From: Anthonomus grandis grandis
Taxonomy: Eukaryota > Arthropoda > Insecta > Coleoptera > Curculionidae
Assembly: GCF_022605725.1 (NCBI RefSeq)
Contig: NC_065549.1
Location: 37,897,690 to 37,961,689 of the forward strand
Length of the DNA: 64,000 nucleotides
Direction: 5' to 3'
Part shown: piece by piece, positions 60,801 through 64,000 of the stretch
Layout: each line of letters opens with the position of its first letter
How positions within the stretch are numbered: position 1 is the stretch's first letter
Position numbers and translations under genes: made by a program
Notes under the pieces: generated by a model
Seen by the model: only the letters and a program-made list of their open reading frames with translations
The model's database searches: none
What the model was told of the DNA's origin: nothing

Positions 60801-62970
60801 TTTATAAAAATGCAGAGTTTCAACGATTTCATTTTATACTCTAGAAATGTAATTAGCTTAGAAACTAGCGCAGTGGTAAAACTTAATAATTATTGCAATA
60901 GATTGTATCAATCAAGTAAAAAAACTTAGTTGTAAACAAAAGATTTATCAAATTCCTCTGATTAGAAAAAAAATTCCACTGGAGGCCTCATACCAGTATT
61001 TAACTCCTGTCTGTCTCTTCTAACAGAATTCATCAAATAAAAAATTTAAAACACACAAAATTAAATTTTACGCTTTTCTCTAGATGACTTTTTACATAGG
61101 GATCATATTAGTCAGCATAAAATAGAAATGTATACTTTAAATATGATAGAGAGAAGATTTGCAAGTCTAAGCTGCCATTATAGACCCCATTTATTTATCA
61201 AAACTTTTAATAAATCGGGGAGATGCTTAATCAGTGAATATATGCCATAAAAACATTTGAGTCCAATTGACCTTCTGGGTTAATGTCTACTGTCAGTAGT
61301 TTCTTCCCAAGACCAACAGCCCTGTCCCCAACGTCTAGGGTGCAGATGGCGGGTTTACGTACCAGTGAATAATACGTTGGAAGAAAGACCTGTCCCTAGT
61401 CAGATTTCCTGTGTCTTTAAAAGCAGTAGTTGTCTGGTAAGACAAAAAAGATAGGTCGACAGTTTGACAATTCTCTACAATTTAATGTCTGATGAAAGAT
61501 CATCTGCAAAGAATACTAGTCTTGGAAGACGAAACCCCCAATGAGCTGCCACAAAAGCCTAGATGAGCTCCATCCACAAATTGTTTAAGTATAAAATAGC
61601 ATTTCCTTTCAAAAAAATATTAGTACTCTTTAAAATAATAGTCAATATTACATTAAAAACCAAAAATGTTTTTAAACCGCTGATAACAGTCGTCCAAACC
61701 GGTACTCAATATAAATAGTGAATAATACGGCGATAAGAAATTCATTGCTTAACCTGTCCACTTATACCCCGAGATAATCCGTTATGTGTTAGGGTAAAAC
61801 GAGCCGACTAAAACGAGGCTTCCACATGTTATTTCCAGAAGTTTTCGACTTGCGATTCAGTATGCTCACAAGCTCTACTGTTTTTCGAATAAAAGTGTAT
61901 TTAGACTGTAGTATGTTACTGGTATATTGAGATTGTCGTTTTGTTCATGTGTTCATGTGATATGTATTTATTTATTTATTCTTAAATACATAGTTTTCAA
62001 TATTTTGTTTGTTGTTATTGCATAAACATATGTAATAAATAAATAGATACAGGAGCTTATATTTATAATACGATACCTGTAAGTTTTAAGAAACTAAGTC
62101 GCATTACTTTTAAGCATCAAGGTTATAAATGACTTTGCCATATTTCGGATGGTTTAATGTAAATGTGTTAGTTTTAGTTTTATTGTACCATCTTATTCTT
62201 ATTACGAAATAACTTTTAATGTAACTTTTTTTTATGCGGGTTTTTATGTATTCTCTCTTTATTCTGTTTTTCTTTTATTTTATTTAAAATTCTGCATTTT
62301 ACAAAAAACAAATACTTATATATTTTTTAAAATAATTGTCTTATACGTTCCAGGTCTGTAACCCGACATCAGGTTTTTCACACAAAAGAAAGCGATAGAC
62401 ACTTTTCGAACATGAGGCTAACATACCTTTGCCCCTACTGTTACATCATTTATCTCAATAAAGAAAATGTAGAGGCGCATGTTTCAGAACATGTAATTTC
62501 TTGGAATAAATTTCAGTGTTTAGAGTGTATGTTTTCTACCAATTTAGGAGGAACGCTTAGACGCCACTACAGGGTAAGGATTAAAGAATCTAATATATTT
62601 GAAATTATTAATTAAGTTTAAGAGTGTTCTGTTCTACCTCTCTTTTGAGCAATTACATTAATTTAATACATGGATTCCGTTGCTAAAGGGAGAGGTAGAA
62701 CAGAGCACTTACAGAGGTGCACTCCATTCCCAATACTTTAAATGAGCGTTGATACCTTATGCTAAAAATATTGAAATTTTCTTTAATCTTTTCTTGCAAC
62801 TCATCTAGATTTCAAATAATTTGTATTTGCTTTTATTATTATGCTATGGCCTTTACTAGTTCTTATAAAATATTCTTTTTTAGGTGCATCATTGCCAAAA
62901 AACGGATCCAAATTTTCTCCCACGCCAGAGGAAAGAAGCACTTTTTTCTGATTCTCATAATTTTTGTTGA
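18708..62970 (+). CDS. ZAD-C2H2 zinc-finger protein gene (six exons, about 659 aa)
   Basis: Exons: 18708-18818, 18873-19115, 41581-42716, 60127-60309, 62354-62573, 62884-62970. All boundaries are GT..AG and every junction is in phase. The protein starts with a ZAD domain: MNDKRICRLCLNIII in exon 1 and DVCQECLNSLHFAVRVRE in exon 2 supply its two CxxC pairs. Further Cys pairs follow (PHCQICFES, ITICAICWSW), then an acidic, low-complexity linker of about 330 residues, then four C2H2 fingers with x12 spacing and HxxxH. ZAD is an arthropod dimerisation domain, and ZAD-C2H2 proteins are nuclear DNA-binding factors, so a transcriptional or chromatin role is inferred. Fingers 1-2 lie in exons 4-5, 3 in exon 5, 4 across exons 5-6. 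Introns 2 and 3 total about 40 kb, nearly all transposons. No disabling mutation is seen. Polyadenylation signals follow at 63004 and 63040. Confidence 0.8.
18873..19115 (+). CDS. ZAD gene exon 2 (second half of ZAD)
   Basis: 81 codons between acceptor TTCTAATTTTAG (ending 18872) and donor GTAAGT at 19116, phase 0 on both sides. Contains VCQECLNSLHFAVRVRESY, the second Cys pair and the helix of the ZAD fold, then FPHCQICFES and RHCLKVALPEH. Confidence 0.8.
19140..19745. other. Start of ZAD intron 2, no supported feature
   Basis: AT-rich. A plus-strand stretch near 19575-19725 reads LPSNLRSISNIFKCC, reminiscent of a LINE ORF2 C-terminus, but it is too short to call. Confidence 0.35.
19750..20640 (-). 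pseudogene. Ty3/gypsy-type Gag relic
   Basis: Minus-strand frames encode an N-terminal basic coiled region (GLNKLRWRYEKLKERLLRKL, 20630-20460) and then KPPRFESKKACTYLNQFEAA and NRWNNKKRQSILRYTLEEKL (about 20290-20150). After stops come WSWTDVARLVNLAYPLAL, REQISINCFIDGV and YEAAF. This is the order of the retrotransposon Gag capsid region (PPxFxGk..YLxQFE..A..NxW). Several stops and shifts break it. No protease or RT follows, so only a decayed Gag remains. The sequence right of 20640 may be leader/LTR (TGTAATGAAATTCAGG near 20669), but no LTR pair was found. Confidence 0.6.
21031..22136. mobile_element. TA-flanked deletion derivative of a DNA transposon
   Basis: Imperfect TIRs of about 30 bp (TAGGTAGAAAAGTTTATAAA left; its inverse with changes right, both ending AAAGAACCGG), with TA on each side (21029-21030 and 22137-22138). 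1106 bp. The interior keeps only a short acidic coding tail (21395-21607). Consistent with a Tc1/mariner-like element that lost most of its transposase. Confidence 0.65.
21395..21607 (+). pseudogene. Transposase C-terminal tail in the TA-flanked element
   Basis: An open 70-codon frame ending in a stop at 21605-21607, with no start codon. It reads DGWINICNHINNIEKQYFES followed by DEALDS and a Ser/Asp/Glu-rich end (SSDEEIEWSSSDESD). The W..xCxHxxxxEKxY pattern plus acidic tail occurs at the C-terminus of some insect DDE transposases. The upstream GTAAG and the lack of ATG suggest it was the last exon. Confidence 0.4.
22140..22975. other. Intron DNA without a supported feature
   Basis: AT-rich, no frame of interest, no clear repeat ends. 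Confidence 0.4.
22977..23010. repeat. Short tandem repeat of CTATCGT
   Basis: Three adjacent CTATCGT units, then two diverged ones (CCATGACTATCGT). It abuts the 3' tail of the LINE at 23018. Confidence 0.6.
24721..26794 (+). mobile_element. piggyBac transposon, TTAA target duplication
   Basis: TTAA at 24717-24720 and 26795-26798 flanks a 2074 bp element. TIRs begin CCCTGGAATGCTATTG (left) and CCCTGGAATACTATCG (right, inverted). A subterminal TTGTACGTAATATTTACGT motif has an inverted partner near the right end. TTAA plus CCC ends are diagnostic of piggyBac. It lies in the RT region of the surrounding LINE. Confidence 0.9.
25040..26600 (+). pseudogene. piggyBac transposase, decayed
   Basis: Pieces in order: an acidic N-terminus (SDSDDSVADPNFAPDENDIE, 25050-25150), then a DDE core with many stops, including TMDNWFTSVP and VDRYPFSLTVVGTIRKNKAH (about 25958-26055; the Asp of DNWF is a catalytic residue). 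After this come VDTFN and MCTNRKTKRWPLSFCFYNMI (about 26250-26345), then the Cys-rich C-terminus KRRMTVTYYPKCKKPICEEL ending KICQ and a stop (about 26508-26600). All piggyBac landmarks are recognisable, but many in-frame stops make it non-functional. Confidence 0.85.
27128..27249. repeat. Hairpin with self-complementary arms
   Basis: CGGCCAAAGTAGCTTGGCC at 27130 is repeated inverted at 27231-27249 around an approximately 80 bp spacer. Each arm is itself close to palindromic (GGCCAA..TTGGCC). Either a tiny foldback insertion or a structured end region of the P element. Confidence 0.6.
27313..27349. repeat. (ATT)n microsatellite
   Basis: About ten ATT units. Confidence 0.8.
27560..30960 (-). 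mobile_element. CR1/Jockey-type LINE nested in the P element
   Basis: A near-complete minus-strand ORF2 followed by an approximately 330 bp 3' UTR and an (ATTT)n tail (27568-27597 on the plus strand as AAAT repeats). No ORF1 is found upstream; the 5' end is set loosely at about 30960. It lies within 26806-34314, so it is younger than the P-element insertion, or arrived with it. Confidence 0.7.
27922..30834 (-). pseudogene. LINE ORF2 (endonuclease plus RT), one in-frame stop
   Basis: One frame of about 970 codons from 30834 (or the ATG pair near 30750) to 27922, broken only by a TAA at 28501-28503. Endonuclease motifs: FKVDHLNVRSI, IFLLSETWLS, RGGGVAAFVK, LGDFNINLL, VSDHKIIYCEL. RT motifs: VLLDYSKAFDTINHNLL (A), ISCGVPQGSILGPLLF (B), LQAFADDTQIYYCF (C, FADD), NKSQLMIFG, LGVILDEQLRF. 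After the stop come the thumb and C-terminal domain (SHFNYADVVYG, RVQNACVRFVYG). All catalytic residues are present. The single nonsense codon suggests recent loss, in contrast to the other LINE relics in the window. Confidence 0.8.
31250..34070 (-). pseudogene. P/THAP-type transposase, broken
   Basis: The THAP zinc-binding domain is at 34070-33771 (MNACMYRACSS, FFKFPV, WVQNCG, ISEKHF), ending in a GTAGGT donor. The middle third is missing. From about 33060 to 32570 one frame gives DYIEGYEDLGFLGRKKGIAN, LVCDQGPNNRN (catalytic Asp) and YDVPHLIKSIRNNF, typical of P-element RNase-H cores. The next frame (32525-31995) has MPKLTDQHIKPPF, VKYAVQIFSHSVAAAV and KYLITGHLNQDPLEIFF (P C-terminal domain). 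The tail continues at 31819-31250 (VYVAGYFAYN). The first catalytic motif (LLxDEI) is not found, and at least two frameshifts are present. It sits in antisense orientation to the host gene. Confidence 0.75.
32337..32375. promoter_or_regulatory. Palindromic double copy of the element's own TIR inside its transposase ORF
   Basis: CGTTGATTGAGAAATTGGG at 32337-32355 is identical over 19 bp to the element's left terminus (26806-26824). It is followed directly by its reverse complement, CCCAATTTCTCAATCAA (32356-32372), giving a perfect 17+17 bp palindrome centred at 32355/32356. It is read through in frame (LIEKLGPISQS), so it does not break the ORF. It may be an internal transposase-binding site. 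Confidence 0.7.
35060..36007 (-). pseudogene. Tc1/mariner transposase, DD41D type, inactive
   Basis: Helix-turn-helix N-terminus (36007-35783), then an in-frame TGA (35783-35785) in GISLR*ISVHTV, then 221 codons to 35060. The catalytic domain shows ICFSNECTFYLNG (first Asp expected at the N: FSDE to FSNE), YFQQDGAPPHY (second Asp), and WPARSPDITLLDFFLWGHF (third Asp in LDFF, 41 residues after the second). The spacing matches the DD41D (rosa-like) clade. The CGA-to-TGA change and the lost first Asp both disable it. TIRs were not identified. Confidence 0.75.
36010..36806. other. Intron DNA between mariner and the Sola-like element
   Basis: No coding frame, RNA or repeat ends recognised. Confidence 0.4.
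37400..39447 (-). pseudogene. Sola-like transposase with one frameshift
   Basis: A 603-codon frame from 39447 to 37636. After a frameshift near 37700 the coding sequence continues (VRDFKEISVKRGSKSLYFKK..) to a stop at 37400-37402, so the ancestral protein was about 680 aa. Motifs: acidic N-terminus; CNCQNKCKEKI..RLEINKKFW; VKVCKEFFAGTLGY; CPTISHYRREHAPKKLYLP; ECEKCESHKLHE zinc cluster; HVSVDLQKVIMLPRL (first Asp); ENIVFWADNCTAQNKN (second Asp); FEPGHTFMAADSFHHLVEKQL (third site). A short intron ending TTTTGTTGCAG at about 39430 may precede it, in which case MALSLKT (39390) or an upstream exon holds the start. Nearly intact; the frameshift alters only the C-terminal tail. Confidence 0.75.
39845..39989. 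mobile_element. MITE end fragment inside the Sola-like element
   Basis: Ends CGAATTTGAGACACCCTGTA, sharing about 90 bp of terminal sequence with 6090-6182. Only one end is present. Confidence 0.5.
40992..41301. mobile_element. Tc1/mariner-type MITE, TA-flanked
   Basis: 310 bp with TIRs AGTGCTTTCATTTCAAAACG (left) and the inverse of AGTGCTTTCATTTTAAAATG (right), each followed by GATCCACC. TA flanks lie at 40990-40991 and 41302-41303. Non-coding. Confidence 0.75.
41581..42716 (+). CDS. ZAD gene exon 3 (acidic linker)
   Basis: Acceptor TTTTTAATTCTAG ends at 41580; donor G|GTAATG at 42717. 378 codons plus 2 nt. It begins RHHDITICAICWSWMKSIC, then becomes a long polar, acidic, low-complexity region (DIDDEFDEFKEKE, DGDDDDG, EYEEE, DLTNAEDDFDDLP). 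Such linkers between ZAD and fingers are common. The frame is also open from an internal ATG at 41623, but phase-0 continuity with exon 2 favours the spliced reading. Confidence 0.75.
42720..43737. other. Start of ZAD intron 3, no supported feature
   Basis: AT-rich, no frames or repeat boundaries that I can defend. Confidence 0.4.
43742..47323 (-). mobile_element. Sola-like DDE transposon, ATAT target duplication
   Basis: TIRs start CGTCGCTTTGGTTGTGAA (left) and CGTCGCTTTGGTAGTGAA (right, inverted), similar over about 33 bp. ATAT flanks it at 43738-43741 and 47324-47327. 3582 bp. A TGTGGGTTAGGA..CACTACCAAAG motif is repeated subterminally (43953, 47155, 47205, 47292). It contains a four-exon transposase on the minus strand. 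Confidence 0.85.
44135..46777 (-). pseudogene. Four-exon Sola-like transposase with one TAG
   Basis: Exon 1 46777-46651 (MSSRSKLIVQRALEMQ..), exon 2 46485-46399, exon 3 46186-46094, exon 4 46044-44135. All introns (165, 212 and 49 bp) are GT..AG and join in phase (1-1-1). The product is about 740 residues. Motifs: CRCHYKCNELFSNE; HQVCQNFFLKTLQIS; SSHYCRSTTKREYLPTGLS; KGQCDYCAEF; FLCFAVDMEKILLTPSLQ (first Asp); VTFYADTASGQNRN (second Asp); FMESGHSEMECDSVHSAIE (third). A single in-frame TAG at 45131-45133, just before EKIKMQDSMD, separates the zinc cluster from the catalytic core. The relatives at 6195-6750 and 37400-39447 support the alignment. Otherwise undamaged, so inactivation looks recent. 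Confidence 0.8.
47328..47517. other. Spacer between two Sola-like elements
   Basis: Contains TTTCAAAACCAGATATAT and a GTAAATCCA repeat also seen at 43630 and 47480. ATATCTGGTTTTG recurs near 59050, so part of this may be the left terminus of the element at 54050-58675, into which the next element inserted. Unresolved. Confidence 0.3.
48335..50979 (-). pseudogene. P/THAP-type transposase relic nested in a Sola-like element
   Basis: ATG at 50979 opens a THAP domain (MPQKCCVPGCNRNY, FGFPNDIPKSKGK, then after a 1 nt shift near 50885 WVKAIHRDDFEP and VCEAHFPEG). The minus strand then gives a Thr/Asn-rich linker (50720-50400), the catalytic domain LLFDEIHIDPYMDYKGG (49760-49700; first Asp), CDNNAINGKAVS (about 49510; second Asp), FDTVHLLKCVFNNWL (about 49400), and the C-terminal GGLLRRLGL region (about 48560). 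The tail ends at 48335. Several frameshifts and stops are present. It is a different lineage from the P element at 26806-34314. Its TIRs were not found. Confidence 0.75.
51873..53404 (+). pseudogene. Sola-like transposase with internal deletion
   Basis: Starts MDNNNLSDCEDHET at 51873. Motifs: CQCRRYRCFEKITADERMD; after an in-frame TAG (52148-52150), VEERVCKNAFVSLHGLTRRR; YLPS and VKKMYDMFKEKF; IYFGYPRSDTCSFCDQLK; MDLGRNLPMPI. At 52750 the RNLPMP of the first-Asp region runs straight into ADSCSGQNKNFPVVKF (second Asp), so about 90 residues between them are deleted. Then SILGHSYLECDKDMG (third site). A 59 bp GT..AG intron (53239-53297) joins YHPPVATF to DDTPIPLEKYKDLQ; stop at 53402-53404. Frameshifts and the deletion make it non-functional. 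Confidence 0.75.
53605..53685. repeat. Long hairpin at the right end of the Sola-like element
   Basis: CACTGACTTAGCA pairs with TGCTAAGTCAGTG, and inside it CTTTCATTGTATA pairs with TATACAATGAAAG around a 4 nt loop. The outer arms are the element's subterminal GTGCTAAGTCA motif in inverted orientation. Confidence 0.75.
54380..55620 (+). pseudogene. 5'-truncated LINE RT fragment
   Basis: One long frame (54396-55118): LSADQFGFQAGKGTHDAV, VFCDLSKAFDCADHGMLL (motif A), CGVAQGLVLGPLLFLLYV (B), VQFADDTTILW (C, FADD), then NVRKTSIMGF. After a stop the C-terminal domain continues (AVRYLCSAKLR, LKTLLLAKAYC) to about 55590. 5'-truncated just upstream of the QFGF box, as is usual for LINE insertions. 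It lies in the same orientation as, and inside, the Sola-like pseudogene. RT-related to the relic at 9114-11080. Confidence 0.75.
55969..56093 (+). CDS. Lone C2H2 zinc-finger exon inside the foldback
   Basis: Between TTTTTGCAAG (acceptor-like, ending 55968) and a GTAAGT donor at 56094. Encodes DTKILKSNNVFRIETKTF then CNICNKHYSKSSNLRAH and VKKFHPG, a standard C2H2 finger (C-x2-C-x12-H-x4-H). It could be spliced after ZAD exon 3 in phase, but its donor phase does not fit exon 4 (60127), whereas exon 3 fits exon 4 directly. It is also inside an interrupted transposon. I therefore treat it as a separate gene fragment of unknown origin. Confidence 0.45.
56464..56496. repeat. Perfect short palindrome
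   Basis: ACTGATCGCTATAA and its reverse complement surround a 5 nt loop; could form a stable hairpin. It lies in the loop of the foldback. Confidence 0.7.
58680..60126. other. End of ZAD intron 3
   Basis: AT-rich. An ATATCTGGTTTTG motif near 59050 matches (inverted) 47380 and may mark the right end of the split Sola-like element. Nothing else supported. Confidence 0.35.
60127..60309 (+). CDS. ZAD gene exon 4 (fingers 1 and start of 2)
   Basis: Acceptor CTTAATTTTAG (ending 60126) to GTAAGT donor at 60310. Completes the split codon AG|G from exon 3. Contains CYKCKAMFFKKSSIKQH LLNH (finger 1) and CHLCPFVSNWK (start of finger 2). Confidence 0.8.
60310..62353. other. ZAD intron 4
   Basis: No convincing coding frame or transposon terminus; A/T-rich with scattered short repeats. 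The smallest repeat load of the long introns. Confidence 0.4.
62354..62573 (+). CDS. ZAD gene exon 5 (fingers 2-4)
   Basis: Acceptor ATACGTTCCAG (ending 62353) to GTAAGG donor at 62574, phase 0. Finishes finger 2 (ASVTRHQVFH), encodes finger 3 (CPYCYIIYLNKENVEAH VSEH) and most of finger 4 (CLECMFSTNLGGTLRRHYR). Confidence 0.85.
62884..62970 (+). CDS. ZAD gene exon 6 (end of finger 4, C-terminus)
   Basis: Acceptor TATTCTTTTTTAG (ending 62883), 28 codons and TGA at 62968-62970. Begins VHHCQKTDPNFL, so RRHYR|VH supplies the last His of finger 4 with exact HxxxH spacing, which strongly supports this junction. Confidence 0.8.
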   Translation: MHHCQKTDPNFLPRQRKEALFSDSHNFC

Positions 62971-63003
62971 TATTGTTTTTTTTTATTTTGTCATTTATTT
63001 CAG

Positions 63004-63045
63004 AATAAATAGTTATTTTTTAAGAAAATTAATTTTGTTAATAAA
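63004..63045 (+). terminator. Polyadenylation signals of the ZAD gene
   Basis: AATAAA at 63004-63009 and again at 63040-63045, 34 and 70 nt after the stop codon. Confidence 0.5.
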
Positions 63046-63439
63046 TATTGATTTTTTCAAATAACTGTTTTTGGTATATTATTTTTGATGCTATAGAGTT
63101 TTAACTTTGAGAGAGTATCACGTATAAGCAAAAATAATTCTTGTGGAGAAGTAATCCTGTTCATTCATAATCATATTACCAACGAAATAGTATATTTACC
63201 TATATTTTATGTTTTATATTTTCGACGAGGATAAATAGATTTGGGCAAGAGTAAAAAAAATGAAATAATGTTTTCCCTGAAATTAGCTTGACTTTTCACT
63301 ATTCTTATTCAGATATTAATCAGGTGATTGACGCCTTATATCAGATAATTTATAAAGTTTTGACTAAGCTGTTCTTATGTTTCGACAATATTCTAACGAC
63401 ATTAAAATATGATAAGCATAGAAAATGGGACAATACTAA

Positions 63440-64000
63440 GCTTTAATCTGATTATGAGGATTTGAGAAATGCCGTTAAGACAATCCTCCGCATACGTTTG
63501 CAATTGAGTAAATTTTCAAAATAAAAGTGGAATAATGCGCAGATAGAAACACCTGCATTATTAGCCACTAAATTTTGCTTCGGTCGTGTAAGTACCTTGG
63601 TGTGACAGTCGATAGGAAACTAAATGATACTCTTATGTAACACATTTAAGAGAATAGAGAAAGCATACATTTTATAAGGACAGTGAAGGTGTAAAAGCGG
63701 TAGGATCTGAGGATTCTCTCCCAGGGTAGCTTTGCAGTCTCTTTTCAGCTATCATAAAACATATGCTAAAATACCGCGATATTTTTGGAGATATCAAAGT
63801 ATATCAGAATACTATTTATCAACAATAAGACATATTCAAAGAATAGCATATCTCAACATAACGGAAATAATGGGAACTACATCAAGTGGAGGTTTAGAGA
63901 TAAAAATGTACGTCAAGAGTTGCCTTACTCATAATAACTTGCCTCCTATCTACTCTGGAATCAAAAGGAATACAGGGATTGGCCTGCAGAGTTCTCGCAT
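63440..64000 (+). pseudogene. LINE RT C-terminal relic running off the right edge
   Basis: Plus-strand fragments in shifting frames: LGVTVDRKLND (about 63598), then IRHIQRIAYLNITEIMGTTS followed by SGGLEI (about 63825-63900). This is the thumb/C-terminal pattern of Jockey/R1-type LINEs (LGVxxDxxL and QRxAxxxIxxxMxTTxxxxLE). Heavily decayed. Confidence 0.5.

Noticed and set aside
1..64000. CRISPR arrays, tRNA or rRNA genes, prokaryotic operons
   Set aside because: No regularly spaced repeats, no cloverleaf or rRNA-like sequence, and gene structure is clearly eukaryotic.

Overview
Eukaryotic nuclear DNA, most likely from an insect. It is AT-rich, has spliced genes with GT..AG introns, no operons and no prokaryotic signals. 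Two observations point to an arthropod: a ZAD-type C2H2 zinc-finger gene, and the mix of transposon families (piggyBac, P/THAP, Tc1/mariner, Sola-like DDE elements, Penelope-like, CR1/Jockey-type LINEs, Ty3/gypsy gag). I cannot name the species; a holometabolous insect with a large, repeat-rich genome is my best guess.

The only gene that looks like a host gene is on the + strand and spans 18708-62970. Six coding exons join in phase into about 659 codons: a ZAD domain split over exons 1-2, a long acidic linker in exon 3 (41581-42716), and four C2H2 fingers in exons 4-6. Introns 2 (22.5 kb) and 3 (17.4 kb) are almost completely filled with transposons.

Upstream flank (1-18.6 kb): the N-terminus of a Ty3/gypsy-like Gag at the left edge, a palindromic mariner MITE, a 2.2 kb element with arms of about 460 bp, a Sola-like relic, a Penelope-like fragment with a hammerhead-like motif, a decayed LINE, and a second LINE (minus strand, about 11.3-17.8 kb) whose endonuclease domain is interrupted by a complete Sola-like element (13704-16373).

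Intron 2 (19116-41580): gypsy Gag relic; 1.1 kb TA-flanked MITE; a LINE (minus, 23018-34686) split by a piggyBac (24721-26794, TTAA) and by a 7.5 kb P/THAP element (26806-34314) that itself carries another LINE; a DD41D mariner; a 3.9 kb Sola-like element (36811-40683); a small MITE.

Intron 3 (42717-60126): a four-exon Sola-like element (43742-47323), another Sola-like element (47522-53920) containing a P/THAP relic, and a third Sola-like pseudogene (54050-58675) split by a LINE fragment and a foldback segment with a lone zinc-finger exon. Intron 5 and the right edge hold little; a LINE relic runs off the right end.

The window therefore reads as one regulatory gene expanded by repeated transposition. 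Several insertions have exact TIRs and TSDs, so their relative order can be worked out.
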